Shown: in pieces, positions 19,513-27,420 of the stretch
Position numbering within the stretch: the first letter of the stretch is position 1
Layout of the letters: each line of letters begins with the position of its first letter
NCBI GenBank assembly: GCA_002429045.1
Contig: DIYM01000034.1
Coordinates: 1 to 55,665 of the forward strand
DNA from: Phycisphaerales bacterium UBA6054
Lineage (GTDB): Bacteria; Planctomycetota; Phycisphaerae; Phycisphaerales; UBA1924
Reading direction: 5' to 3'
DNA: 55,665 nt
Made by a program: the position numbers and the translations under genes
Notes under the pieces: generated by a model
Told to the model about the DNA's origin: nothing
Seen by the model: the letters and a program-made list of their open reading frames with translations, nothing else
The model's database searches: none

Positions 19513-20838
19513 TCACTCGTCCCTGAACACCACGCCACCCTTCATCACGAAGACCACCCGCTGGTACGCGGTCAGGTCCTCCATCGGATCCCCGTCCAGC
19601 GCGACCAGATCGGCCAGCTTGCCGACCTCGATCGTCCCCAGCGTGTCCGACACGCCGATCAGATCAGCCGCGTGAACAGTCGCGCTGATCAGACAGTCCT
19701 CGGGCGTCATCCCGGCCTCGTGCATGTAGACGAACTCGAGCGCGTTGGTGCCGTGGTCGCCCACGCCCACGTCGGTCCCGAACGCGATCCTCACCCCGCC
19801 CGCGTAGGCCCGCCCGAACGCGCCCTGGATCACCGGGCCCACCGCGGCCGCCTTCGACCGGATCGCCATCGGGTAGTACCCGTCTTCCCTCGCCTTGGCC
19901 TCGACGTACTTGCCGGCGTGGATGGTCGGCACCAGGTACGCTCCGGTCTCGTTGAACAGGCGGATCGATTCGTCGTCGAGATACGTCCCGTGCTCGATCG
20001 AATCGACGCCCGCCCGGAGCGCCGCGTTGATGCCGTTGGCGCCGTGGGCGTGGGCCGCGACCTTGCGCCCCATCATCCGGGCCGCCTGAACGATCGCTGC
20101 GAGTTCGTCGTCGAAGAACTGCTGGTCCACCCCGGCGGCCGTCATCGACAAAACACCCCCCGTCGCCGTGATCTTGATCAGATCCACGCCCTCACGCACC
20201 CGGGCACGCACCGCACGACGCACCTCGTGCGGCCCGTCCGACGGGCCGGCCTCGGGGCCCTGCTCGGGACGCAGCACGGGCGAGAACGAGTTCGTCCGGT
20301 CGCCGTGCCCGCCCGTGACCGTGACCGCCGGGCCCGCGACGTACATCCGCGGCCCGGGGATCATCCCGGAGTTGATCCGGTCGCGCAGCGCCAGCCCCAC
20401 CGACCCCTGCGAACCGACGTTCCGAACGGTCGTGAACCCGGCCATCAGCGTGCGCTCGGCGTACACCACCCCGTCGATCGCGGCGTACGCCTCGGTCTCC
20501 TGCATCGCGCGACGCACCCGCTCGCCCACCGGGACCGACTGCCCGGTGAGATGCGTGTGACAGTCCATCAGCCCGGGCACCACAAACCGGTCTCTCAGAT
20601 CGATCACGACCGACTCGACCCCCTCGCCGAACAACTCCTCCGGCTCGCGGAAACCGCGCTCGACACGCTCGATCGAACCGCCCGCGACCACCACCGTCGC
20701 CGGTGCGATCGGGCGCTCGCCAGGCACCGCGTGCAGCGTGCCGATGTGCAGCACGGACCGGCTCGGAGCCCCGTCCGCACCCGCAAACACCACCGAGACC
20801 AAGAACGGAACGCAAAGAACGGCAGGGTTGATGCGCAC
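19513..20838 (-). CDS. Secreted amidohydrolase (imidazolonepropionase/prolidase-like)
   Basis: The 441-residue metal-dependent hydrolase has an N-terminal signal peptide (AVLCVPFLVSVVFAGADGA). Metal-binding motifs appear in family order: DCHTHL (about residue 85), a bridging-Lys candidate in DLIKITATGG, AAHAHG, IEHGTYL and FGTDVG. The C-terminal ATVHAADLIGVSDTLGTIEVGKLADLV is typical of amidohydrolase-family 1 prolidase-like enzymes that cleave Xaa-Pro peptides or related amides. The start is GTG 20838, preceded by AAAGGT. The signal peptide suggests a periplasmic or outer location. Divergent from the MarR gene. Confidence 0.88.
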   Translation of the reverse strand: MRINPAVLCVPFLVSVVFAGADGAPSRSVLHIGTLHAVPGERPIAPATVVVAGGSIERVERGFREPEELFGEGVESVVIDLRDRFVVPGLMDCHTHLTGQSVPVGERVRRAMQETEAYAAIDGVVYAERTLMAGFTTVRNVGSQGSVGLALRDRINSGMIPGPRMYVAGPAVTVTGGHGDRTNSFSPVLRPEQGPEAGPSDGPHEVRRAVRARVREGVDLIKITATGGVLSMTAAGVDQQFFDDELAAIVQAARMMGRKVAAHAHGANGINAALRAGVDSIEHGTYLDDESIRLFNETGAYLVPTIHAGKYVEAKAREDGYYPMAIRSKAAAVGPVIQGAFGRAYAGGVRIAFGTDVGVGDHGTNALEFVYMHEAGMTPEDCLISATVHAADLIGVSDTLGTIEVGKLADLVALDGDPMEDLTAYQRVVFVMKGGVVFRDE

Positions 20839-21019
20839 GGGCGTACCTTTCAAAATCCGATATCCAAGGGACCACAAACCGCAGACTAGCACATCCGCCC
20901 GCGTCGTCGTGATGCCGCAGGACAGGGCATGCGGGCCAGTTCCCTGGAACAGGCCCAACCCGGTCCTCCCGGGAATCCGTACGGCTACCATCGGTAGGAA
21001 CTGTGGTTGGGGGAGTTGC

Positions 21020-21529
21020 ATGGGCGATCGAACGCTCAAAGACCAGGTCGGTAAGAAGCAGCCTTTCGAGTCCGAGGCCCAAGCGGCGCACCTGAACATG
21101 CTGCGAACGGCGAGCAAACTCGCCGGTCCGTTCCATGCGCTCTTCAAACAGCACCGTCTCACCGACGCCAGCTACAACACGCTGCGCATCCTGCGTGGCC
21201 ACCACCACACCGGGGACGGACAGGGCGTCCGTGCATCCAAAATCGGCTGCGAAATGGTCGTCCGGGTCCCCGACGTGACTCGGATCGTGGACCGCCTGGT
21301 CGGCATGGGGCTGGCCGAGCGGTGCGCGTGCGACCACGACCGGCGTGTGGTCTTCGTCAGGATAACCCAAGCCGGGCTCGAACTGCTCGATCAACTCGAC
21401 GCGCCGGTCAACGGGCTCCATCAGGACACACTCGGGCACATGAGCGACGCCGAACTCGACACCCTGAACCGGCTGCTGGAAAAGGCCCGCGAACGCGTCG
21501 AAGATCCCGATGAAAGGACCCGCCGCTGA
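21020..21529 (+). CDS. MarR-family transcriptional regulator
   Basis: The 169-residue winged-helix regulator has a helical dimerisation start, a DNA-recognition region (GVRASKIGCEMVVRVPDVTRIVDRL) and the wing (DHDRRVVFVRITQAG), followed by a C-terminal dimer helix. MarR proteins repress nearby genes and release DNA on binding phenolics or on oxidation; two Cys residues near the wing (ERCACDHD) could sense oxidants. It heads a same-strand run of flavodoxin, DoxX, pirin and SnoaL-like genes, so it is the likely regulator of that run. A short inverted repeat (CTACC-ATC-GGTAG, 20985-20997) just upstream may be its own operator. Confidence 0.87.
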   Translation: MGDRTLKDQVGKKQPFESEAQAAHLNMLRTASKLAGPFHALFKQHRLTDASYNTLRILRGHHHTGDGQGVRASKIGCEMVVRVPDVTRIVDRLVGMGLAERCACDHDRRVVFVRITQAGLELLDQLDAPVNGLHQDTLGHMSDAELDTLNRLLEKARERVEDPDERTRR

Positions 21530-21571
21530 GCGTGGGTCTACCGAGCGCCGTCCGCGAACCAGGAACGCACC

Positions 21572-22144
21572 ATGCCGAGCGTCGTGATTGTCTACCAGAG
21601 CGGGTTCGGGCACACCGAAGCCATCGCCAAGAGCGTGGTCGAGGGCGTGCGTCGTGTCGAGACGACAGACGCCGCGCTGATCAACGCGGACGATCTGAAA
21701 GGGCCCGGCTCGGACGGGACGCTCGGGCCCGAGTGGGATGCGCTGCACCGGGCCGACGCCTTGGTGTTCGGCTGCCCGACCTACATGGGAACCGTGTCCG
21801 CCGGGTTCAAACGCTTCATGGATTGCAGCGGCAACATCTGGGGCGAGCAGCGGTGGCGCGACAAACTCGCGGCGGGCTTCACCGTCGCCGGGGGACTCTC
21901 GGGCGACAAGCTCAACACCCTGGTCGCGATGAGCGTCTTCGCCGCCCAGCACTCGATGGTCTGGGTCAGCCAGGGCATCATGGGCGCCGGAGAAATCAAC
22001 CGCATGGGCTCATACCTGGGCATGATGGCCCAAGCGGGCAACGCGCCCCCGTCGGAAACACCCCCGCCCGAAGACCATGAGACCGCACGCCGATTCGGCG
22101 AGCGGGTCGCCCGGGCGACCGCCCGGTGGGCCTCGGGGGCCTGA
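21572..22144 (+). CDS. Flavodoxin-fold NAD(P)H:quinone reductase-like protein
   Basis: The 190-residue protein has the FMN phosphate loop (IVYQSGFGHTEAIA, residues 6-19), GCPTYMGTVSAGFKRFMD near residues 68-85 and AGFTVAGGLSGDKLNTL, the order seen in WrbA-like and flavodoxin-family oxidoreductases. These reduce quinones by two electrons, avoiding radical formation. It starts 42 bases after the marR stop and is probably co-transcribed with it. The C-terminus (PPSETPPPEDHETARRFGERVARA) is as in WrbA relatives. Confidence 0.85.
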   Translation: MPSVVIVYQSGFGHTEAIAKSVVEGVRRVETTDAALINADDLKGPGSDGTLGPEWDALHRADALVFGCPTYMGTVSAGFKRFMDCSGNIWGEQRWRDKLAAGFTVAGGLSGDKLNTLVAMSVFAAQHSMVWVSQGIMGAGEINRMGSYLGMMAQAGNAPPSETPPPEDHETARRFGERVARATARWASGA

Positions 22145-22260
22145 ACGACCCCGAAGGGCATCCAGCCCACTCTGGAACCCGGAAGCCCGCGACCACAACC
22201 GATTGTTTGGTGTCACAAATTTTCCAGCGCCCGCGAATAGGGTTCGCCTGCCGGGTGTAT

Positions 22261-22276
22261 ATTTGTTGAAACAAAT
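22261..22276. promoter_or_regulatory. Perfect palindrome upstream of doxX, likely regulator site
   Basis: ATTTGTT-GA-AACAAAT is a perfect 7-bp inverted repeat lying 30 bases before the DoxX start, in an AT-rich patch. Its size and symmetry suit a winged-helix dimer such as the MarR protein encoded upstream. A looser related sequence with CACAAAT lies near 22214-22220. Confidence 0.5.
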
Positions 22277-22306
22277 AGTTGCCATCAGCGGCATCGGAGG
22301 CACCGG

Positions 22307-22816
22307 ATGACACACGGCATAGAGGAACGCACGAACCGACTCGAACAAGCTCGCAGCGCGGGGACCGACGCCGGGCTGCTAGCCGCCCGCGGCATGCTGG
22401 GCGTGATCGGGATCTTCCACGGGACCCAGAAGCTGTTCGGCTGGTTCGGGGGCGGGGGCATCGAGGGCACCGCCGCCGCGTTCGAGCAACTCGGCATCCC
22501 GCTCCCGACGCCGAGCGTGTACGCGGCGGGCGCGGCCGAGACGTTCGGCGGGCTGGCGCTGATCGTCGGGCTCGCCACGCGATTCAGCGCATCGGCGTAC
22601 GGGTTCACGATGCTCGTCGCCGCGTTCTCGGCCCACTGGGGCGCGTTCGACGCACGCAACGGCGGCATGGAGTACCCGCTGGCACTCGCCATCTTCGCAC
22701 TGGCATTGGCGGGAACAGGTGCGGGTCGCTGGTCGCTCGATCGGCCTTTGTGGGCAGCGGTCGCCGAACGGCTGCGTCGGCAGGCCGGAACCCGTGCCCC
22801 GCTGGCAACCGCTTGA
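22307..22816 (+). CDS. DoxX-family membrane protein
   Basis: The 169-residue protein has a 22-residue hydrophilic start and then four hydrophobic helices. It shows the DoxX signatures ARGMLGVIGIFHGTQKLFGWFGG, VYAAGAAETFGGLALIVGLATRFSA and a third region with AAFSAHWGAFDARNGGMEYPLALAIF. DoxX/DoxD-like proteins are inner-membrane proteins linked to quinone or thiol redox stress. It lies between the flavodoxin and pirin genes, 40 bases before the latter, and has its own upstream palindrome. Confidence 0.9.
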   Translation: MTHGIEERTNRLEQARSAGTDAGLLAARGMLGVIGIFHGTQKLFGWFGGGGIEGTAAAFEQLGIPLPTPSVYAAGAAETFGGLALIVGLATRFSASAYGFTMLVAAFSAHWGAFDARNGGMEYPLALAIFALALAGTGAGRWSLDRPLWAAVAERLRRQAGTRAPLATA

Positions 22817-22856
22817 CCATCCAGCACAAACACTTCTCTCTCGGAAGGAACTCACC

Positions 22857-23552
22857 ATGATCACCATCAGGAAGTCATCAGACCGCGGGCACGCGGACCA
22901 CGGCTGGCTGAACGCCAAGCACAGCTTCAGCTTCGGGCGCTATCACGACCCCGAGCACACGGGGTTCCGCGCCCTGCGGGTCATCAACGAGGATGTTGTC
23001 GCCCCGCGGACCGGGTTCAGCGAGCACCCCCACCGCGACATGGAGATCATCACCTACCCGATCTCCGGCCAGATCCGGCACGGCGATTCGCTCGGTCACA
23101 CCGAAGACATCGGGCACGGGACGGTCCAGGCGATGACCGCCGGACGCGGCATCCGCCACTCGGAAACCAATCCCCACAGCGATCCGGTGCACATGCTGCA
23201 GATCTGGATCGAGCCGCGCGAGGCGGGGCTCGAACCCGCGCACGCGTCCCGCAGGTTCCCGGTGCTGACCGAGACCGGAAGACTGCACCAGATCGCATCG
23301 CCCGACGGAGCGGACGGTTCATTGGTCATCAATCGGGATGCCCGGGTATTCGCGGGTGTGTTCGACGCAAAGACCGAACAGACCATCGCGCTCGGCCCGG
23401 ACCGCCATGCATGGATCCAGGTCGTCCGCGGCTCGCTCCGCGTGAATGGCTCGCAGATCGGTCCCGGCGACGGGGCCGCGGCGTCCGATGAGACCACGCT
23501 CGAACTCGTTTTCGATGAAGACAGTGAGATCATTGTGTTCGATCTCGATTGA
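22857..23552 (+). CDS. Pirin-family bicupin (YhhW-like)
   Basis: The 231-residue protein is a bicupin metalloprotein. The N-terminal cupin has the metal-binding HPHRDMEIITY (His56 and His58), then GHGTVQAMTAGRGIRHSE with His and Glu ligands. The second cupin (GSLRVNGSQIGPGDGAAAS) lacks metal ligands, as in YhhW. Family members show quercetin dioxygenase activity in vitro and are often induced by electrophiles or oxidants. AAGGAA precedes ATG 22857. It follows doxX by 40 bases, supporting an operon. Confidence 0.92.
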   Translation: MITIRKSSDRGHADHGWLNAKHSFSFGRYHDPEHTGFRALRVINEDVVAPRTGFSEHPHRDMEIITYPISGQIRHGDSLGHTEDIGHGTVQAMTAGRGIRHSETNPHSDPVHMLQIWIEPREAGLEPAHASRRFPVLTETGRLHQIASPDGADGSLVINRDARVFAGVFDAKTEQTIALGPDRHAWIQVVRGSLRVNGSQIGPGDGAAASDETTLELVFDEDSEIIVFDLD

Positions 23553-23611
23553 AGCCACATCCGAGCAAGCAGGCCAATCGAACGGAAAGCAACCACCACA
23601 AGGAGCAGACC

Positions 23612-23980
23612 ATGAGCACCACAACCGCCGATATCCAGACCCGCGTCAACGGACTGATCGACTTCATCAACAACGGCAAGATCCTCGAAGCGATGGATGA
23701 GTTCTACGCCGACAACGTCGAGATGCGCGAGAACAACGAGCCGCCCACTGTCGGGCTCGCCGCCAACATCGAACGAGAGAGACAGTTCCTCTCGATCGTC
23801 AAAGAGTGGCACTGGACGAAGTGGCACGCGATCGCGGTGAACGCGGACGAGAACGTCTCGTTCCTCGAATACTCGTTTCACTTCACGAACACCGACGGCC
23901 AGCCCGTGACCTACGAGCAGGCGGTCGTCCAGCGCTGGGAGAACGGCAAGATCGTCAGCGAGCGCTTCTACCACGGATGA
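23612..23980 (+). CDS. SnoaL-like / NTF2-fold protein
   Basis: The 122-residue cytoplasmic protein has the NTF2-like pattern: an N-terminal helix (RVNGLIDFINNGKILEAMDEFYADNVEMREN), then beta strands ending QAVVQRWENGKIVSERFYH. SnoaL-like proteins are cyclases, isomerases or binding proteins; no specific active site is clear. AAGGAGCAGACC precedes the ATG, and the gene closes the MarR-led run. The next gene is convergent. Confidence 0.83.
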   Translation: MSTTTADIQTRVNGLIDFINNGKILEAMDEFYADNVEMRENNEPPTVGLAANIERERQFLSIVKEWHWTKWHAIAVNADENVSFLEYSFHFTNTDGQPVTYEQAVVQRWENGKIVSERFYHG

Positions 23981-23998
23981 ACCGTGCCATCCGAATCA

Positions 23999-24041
23999 GA
24001 TGAGGCCGCCCGGGCCGCCGAAGCATCCGGGCGGCCTCATC
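23999..24041. terminator. Long inverted repeat between convergent genes
   Basis: A 15-bp perfect inverted repeat (GATGAGGCCGCCCGG, 23999-24013, with its complement at 24027-24041) surrounds a 13-base loop. It sits between the SnoaL-like and Rid genes and overlaps the Rid stop codon. No T tract follows on either strand, so it may be a transcript-end hairpin working in both directions. Confidence 0.55.
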
Positions 24042-24435
24042 ACGCGTGGGCGTCGCACTCGATCTCGACAACGAACTCCGGCGCTATCAAGGCGGACACG
24101 CCTACCTGGGTCAGCGCCGGGGTGTGACCCGGTGTGTGCCCATCGAAGAACCGTTTGTGCGCCTCGCCGACACGCTCGGCCTGCGCCATGTCGGTCACGA
24201 AGACGCGGGATCGCAGCACGTTCGTCCTCGAAAGCCCGCACTGTCCGAGCGCACGCTCGATGATCTCGAAGCACCTCGTCGCCTGAGCCCCCGCGTCGCC
24301 CGGCGCGTGGGGCGATCCGTCGGGATCGATCGCGACCGTGCCACCGACGAGAACCAGATCGCCCGCCCGCGCGATCCGCGCATAGCCGAAGCGTCGCTCC
24401 CACTGATTGCCGGTGGAGACGAACTCGGGTGTCAT
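24040..24435 (-). CDS. Rid-family protein (YjgF/YER057c/UK114), non-RidA subgroup
   Basis: The 131-residue protein has the Rid fold markers GYARIARAGDLVLVGGTVAIDPDG, the helix RCFEIIERALGQCGL and VLRSRVFVTDMAQAE. The C-terminal strand reads PALTQVGVSALIAPEFVVEIE. In RidA enamine deaminases the corresponding PAR carries the catalytic Arg; here it is Leu, so this is probably a Rid4-7-type member without deaminase activity. Its ATG overlaps the dinB stop by four bases (ATGA), so translation is coupled to dinB. Confidence 0.88.
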   Translation of the reverse strand: MTPEFVSTGNQWERRFGYARIARAGDLVLVGGTVAIDPDGSPHAPGDAGAQATRCFEIIERALGQCGLSRTNVLRSRVFVTDMAQAERVGEAHKRFFDGHTPGHTPALTQVGVSALIAPEFVVEIECDAHA

Positions 24436-25658
24436 GGTGATTCCTCGCTTGTGGGTGTGTCGGATCCCGGCCCGTGGGAGCCGTGCCGTGGCTGGGTGTG
24501 GAGTGTGTTCGCGCGTTGCACGGCCCGTTTCCCGAACCTGGCCGTGATCGCGTCAGACACCCTGTCCACGGCCCGCTGCTTCTCGGCCCGATCGGCGTCG
24601 AAGAGCCCGTCGCCGCCGGGCGACCCGGTGAGATGAGACACGCCGGCACCGATCAGACGCACCGGCCGGAACGACCCGGCCCACGCGTCGAACAGCGACC
24701 GGGCTGCGGCCGAGAGGGCATCGGTGCGATCGGTCGCGCCGTCCAGCGTCAGCGACCGGGTGACGGTCTCGAAATCACCGAAACGGATCTTCACGGTCAC
24801 CGTCTTGGCGAAGCGCCCGTGCCGACGGAGCCTGCGGGCCACCTGCTCGCACTCGTCTGCCAGCACGGCGCGGACGGCGTCCGCGTCTTCCAGATCCTGC
24901 GCGAACGTGTGCTCGTGGGAAATAGACTTCGCTTCCCGATCGGTGCGGACCGGGCGATCATCGATCCCCCGGGCCAGACGCCACAGGTGCTCTCCGAAGT
25001 CTCCCAGCTTGGACCGGAGCACCTCCCGCGGCAACGCATGCAGCCCGGCGATCGTGCGGACCCCCATGCGGTGCAGCGACCGTTCCACGCTCGGGCCGAC
25101 ACCCCAGAGCCTCGACACCGGCAGCGGATCGAGCGTCTCCCTGATGGTGTCCCGCGTGATCACGGCCATGCCGTCGGGCTTGTTGAGATCGGACGCGAGC
25201 TTGGCGAGGAACTTGTTCGGCGCAACACCCACCGAGCACGTCAGACACAACTCGGCATGCACCCGCCGGCGTATCGTTTCCGCGATCGACTCGGGCGCAC
25301 CGAATAGCCCGAGCGATCCCGAGACATCCATGAACGCCTCGTCGATCGACACCGGCTGCACCAGCGGCGTGAACGACTCCAGGATCTCGAACACACGCGC
25401 CGAATCGCGCTTGTAGACCTCGAACGACCCCTTGACAAACACCGCGTCCGGGCACAACCGCCTGGCAACGGACGAAGGCATCGCCGAGTGGCAGCCGAAC
25501 CTCCGCGCCTCGTACGAAGCGGCCGCGACCACTCCGCGCGGCCCGGTCCCGCCCACCAACACCGGCCTGCCCCTCAGTTCCGGGTGGTCGCGCTGCTCTA
25601 CGGAAGCAAAGAACGCGTCCATGTCTACGTGCAAAATTGTTTTTTGATGTTTACGCAC
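24432..25658 (-). CDS. dinB: DNA polymerase IV (Y-family translesion polymerase)
   Basis: The 408-residue protein has the Y-family palm residues HVDMDAFFASVEQ (residues 10-22) and VSIDEAFMD (about 103-111), which bind the two catalytic magnesium ions. It also has the finger region SYEARRFGCHSAMP, the thumb helix-hairpin-helix LPVSRLWGVGPSVERSLHRMGV, and the little-finger domain from about 240. The C-terminus has no clear beta-clamp motif beyond GGDGLFDAD, which could serve as one. A LexA-like box and a -10-like element lie upstream, suggesting SOS control. It is coupled to the Rid gene. Confidence 0.95.
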   Translation of the reverse strand: MRKHQKTILHVDMDAFFASVEQRDHPELRGRPVLVGGTGPRGVVAAASYEARRFGCHSAMPSSVARRLCPDAVFVKGSFEVYKRDSARVFEILESFTPLVQPVSIDEAFMDVSGSLGLFGAPESIAETIRRRVHAELCLTCSVGVAPNKFLAKLASDLNKPDGMAVITRDTIRETLDPLPVSRLWGVGPSVERSLHRMGVRTIAGLHALPREVLRSKLGDFGEHLWRLARGIDDRPVRTDREAKSISHEHTFAQDLEDADAVRAVLADECEQVARRLRRHGRFAKTVTVKIRFGDFETVTRSLTLDGATDRTDALSAAARSLFDAWAGSFRPVRLIGAGVSHLTGSPGGDGLFDADRAEKQRAVDRVSDAITARFGKRAVQRANTLHTQPRHGSHGPGSDTPTSEESP

Positions 25659-25751
25659 TTTCTACCTTGCGAACACCACATACGACCGGTACAACGATTG
25701 TGATTGTATCTCATTCGACGCGTTCGTTCACAACGTTTTTTGGTCAACAGC

Positions 25752-25782
25752 ATTGTACTGGATTTATAAGAACGGGCGTTCT
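25752..25782 (-). promoter_or_regulatory. LexA-like box and promoter upstream of dinB
   Basis: AGAACGGGCGTTCT (25769-25782) is a perfect 5-bp inverted repeat fitting GAAC-N4-GTTC, the LexA box of Firmicutes and several other phyla. On the minus strand TACAAT (25757-25752) lies 11 bases downstream and looks like a -10 element, so the box would overlap the -35 region. It lies about 110 bases before the dinB start, within the 439-base gene-free stretch 25659-26097. Confidence 0.6.
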
Positions 25783-26046
25783 GTTGATCGCGGCCCGATC
25801 GGGCCGGACAAGACCGTTCGGGGTGACACACCACCAGCCGATCCGACACCGCGGGACAGAGCAGAGAGGACGCCGAGATGACCGGGCCTACCCCTTTTTT
25901 GGGCATGTAAAGCCCGGAATCAGCCGCCCAATCCCGTGTGTGCAGGGATGGCCGGGACCGCGGCGTCGCTGTTTCTCTTGAGGACCGGGCTCGATAAGAC
26001 AGCCGCAGCGCGGCGAGGCCCGGGCGGCAGAAAACGGGGAATCCGA

Positions 26047-26073
26047 GATGTTCGCTTTGTAATAGCGAACATC
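26047..26073 (+). promoter_or_regulatory. Inverted repeat upstream of the glycine-rich protein gene
   Basis: GATGTTCGCT (26047-26056) and AGCGAACATC (26064-26073) are perfect complements with a 7-base spacer, 24 bases before ATG 26098 and its AGGAGA ribosome site. It may be an operator or a 5' leader hairpin. Upstream in the same gap lie GC-rich stretches with repeated CCCGG that I could not assign. Confidence 0.45.
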
Positions 26074-26097
26074 ATGCTTTAGGCGCAGGAGAATCAC

Positions 26098-27164
26098 ATG
26101 TTACGTCTTCGCACGCTGAGTATCGGCCTGGCTCTGGCAAGCCTTGTTGGCACCGCCACGCCCCTCGCGAACGGCACCGCGCTCCACGGAATGGAGCGGG
26201 TCGAGGTCGCCCCTTCGTCACCGGATGTCGTCCTCTCCGAGTCCGCCCTGATTTCGGGGACCATCCACGTCTCGTCGCTCAAGGTCCGCGAGGGCGCGGT
26301 CTTGTACGCCGACCGAGATCTCGAGATTATCTCTGCCGGCCCGATCCAGATCGACGGCAGCATCGTCGCCATCGGCACCGGAGGATGGGACGGGCTGAAG
26401 GGACACGACATCGTCCTCGTGAGCGAGTCGTCCATCCAGATCAACGGGCACCTCAGAGCCGGCGACGGCGCGAACGGGCCGGCTGTGTTTCATGACGGCG
26501 GGAAGGGCGGCGACCTCATCTTGCAAGCGCCGGTTTCCTATGTCTCCCAAGAGCGCATCATCGCGGGTAAGGGCGGCGATGCGGGCCCCGGTGCAGCCGG
26601 GGGCCGGGGCGGAGACGTTGTCGTGCTCGGGGCGATACGCCACACCGATCGTGTGCGGGTCGAGCTCGTCGGGGGTGAAGGCGGTCGCGGCGGGGTGGGC
26701 ATCAACGGTCTCACCGAGAACTCCGCACCGGCGGTCGCGGCGGCGACGGGGGCGAGGCCGAGCATGTCGCGGACTGGTACGCTCAGATCGGGCTGTCGTC
26801 CCGCAGCACCGCCGGCACCGACGGCGACGACGTGAGCGGGAACAACGGCGCGGACGGCCAGAGCTACAACGATCCGCCCAACCAGTGTGTCAAAGGGGAC
26901 CCGGGCTACCCCGGAACGGGAGCCGTCGGCGGCGCCGGCGGCGCCGGGGGCGCCGGAGCCAACGGCGTCTACAGCATGACCATGGGGTGCTCGGGCGGGG
27001 CGCCCGGAGGCAGCGGAGGAAGCGGGGGGAACGGGTCGGGCGGGAACGGGGGCAACGGAGGCGTGCCCAACGGCACCCTCGGAGGCAGCGGCGGGAACGG
27101 AGGCAAAGCCAACGGCGCCGCCGGTCAGCGCGGCAAGCGCGGCAGCAGCTGCTGTCCCGTATAA
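26098..27164 (+). pseudogene. Glycine-rich collagen-like secreted protein, frameshifted
   Basis: The first frame (ATG 26098) gives a signal peptide (LSIGLALASLVGTATPLANG), then a beta-helix-like region (DVVLSESALISGTIHVSSLKV, ISAGPIQIDGSIVAIG) and glycine repeats GGEGGRGGVGINGLTEN. Near 26711-26730 the glycine-rich pattern leaves this frame and continues in the -1 frame (TGGRGGDGGEAEHVADWYAQIG). That frame stays open through GDPGYPGTGAVGG and GSGGNGGNGG repeats to the stop at 27164 (RGSSCCPV). The first frame otherwise ends at 26835 in residues unlike the rest. One base appears to be missing, by mutation or assembly error. The whole would be about 355 residues and probably surface-exposed. 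Confidence 0.65.
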
Positions 27165-27220
27165 AACAGGCGGCCGATCCCCACCCGCCACACCCCTCCG
27201 ATGCGATCCATCCACGAACA

Positions 27221-27244
27221 GGCCCGCGAACGCGGGCCTTTTTT
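27221..27244 (+). terminator. Intrinsic terminator after the glycine-rich gene
   Basis: GGCCCGC (27221-27227) and GCGGGCC (27232-27238) enclose the loop GAAC and are followed by six T residues. Confidence 0.85.
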
Positions 27245-27420
27245 GCCGGCAAGCCGCAGGCCCTCGGACGGCGCAAGAACGCGAGATCATCGGTGAACCC
27301 CCGGCGCAACGAGACCAGCACGTCGCACACCCGACGACGAACGAGGGCGCCGCATCCGAATCATCGTTCGGATCGACGCGGGCGGTGGGTCTCGCGGTTC
27401 AGCGGGATGCGGCACGGTGT

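Noticed and set aside
26700..26760. Programmed -1 frameshift site
   Set aside because: No X-XXY-YYZ heptamer or strong downstream structure was seen at the transition; a missing base is simpler.
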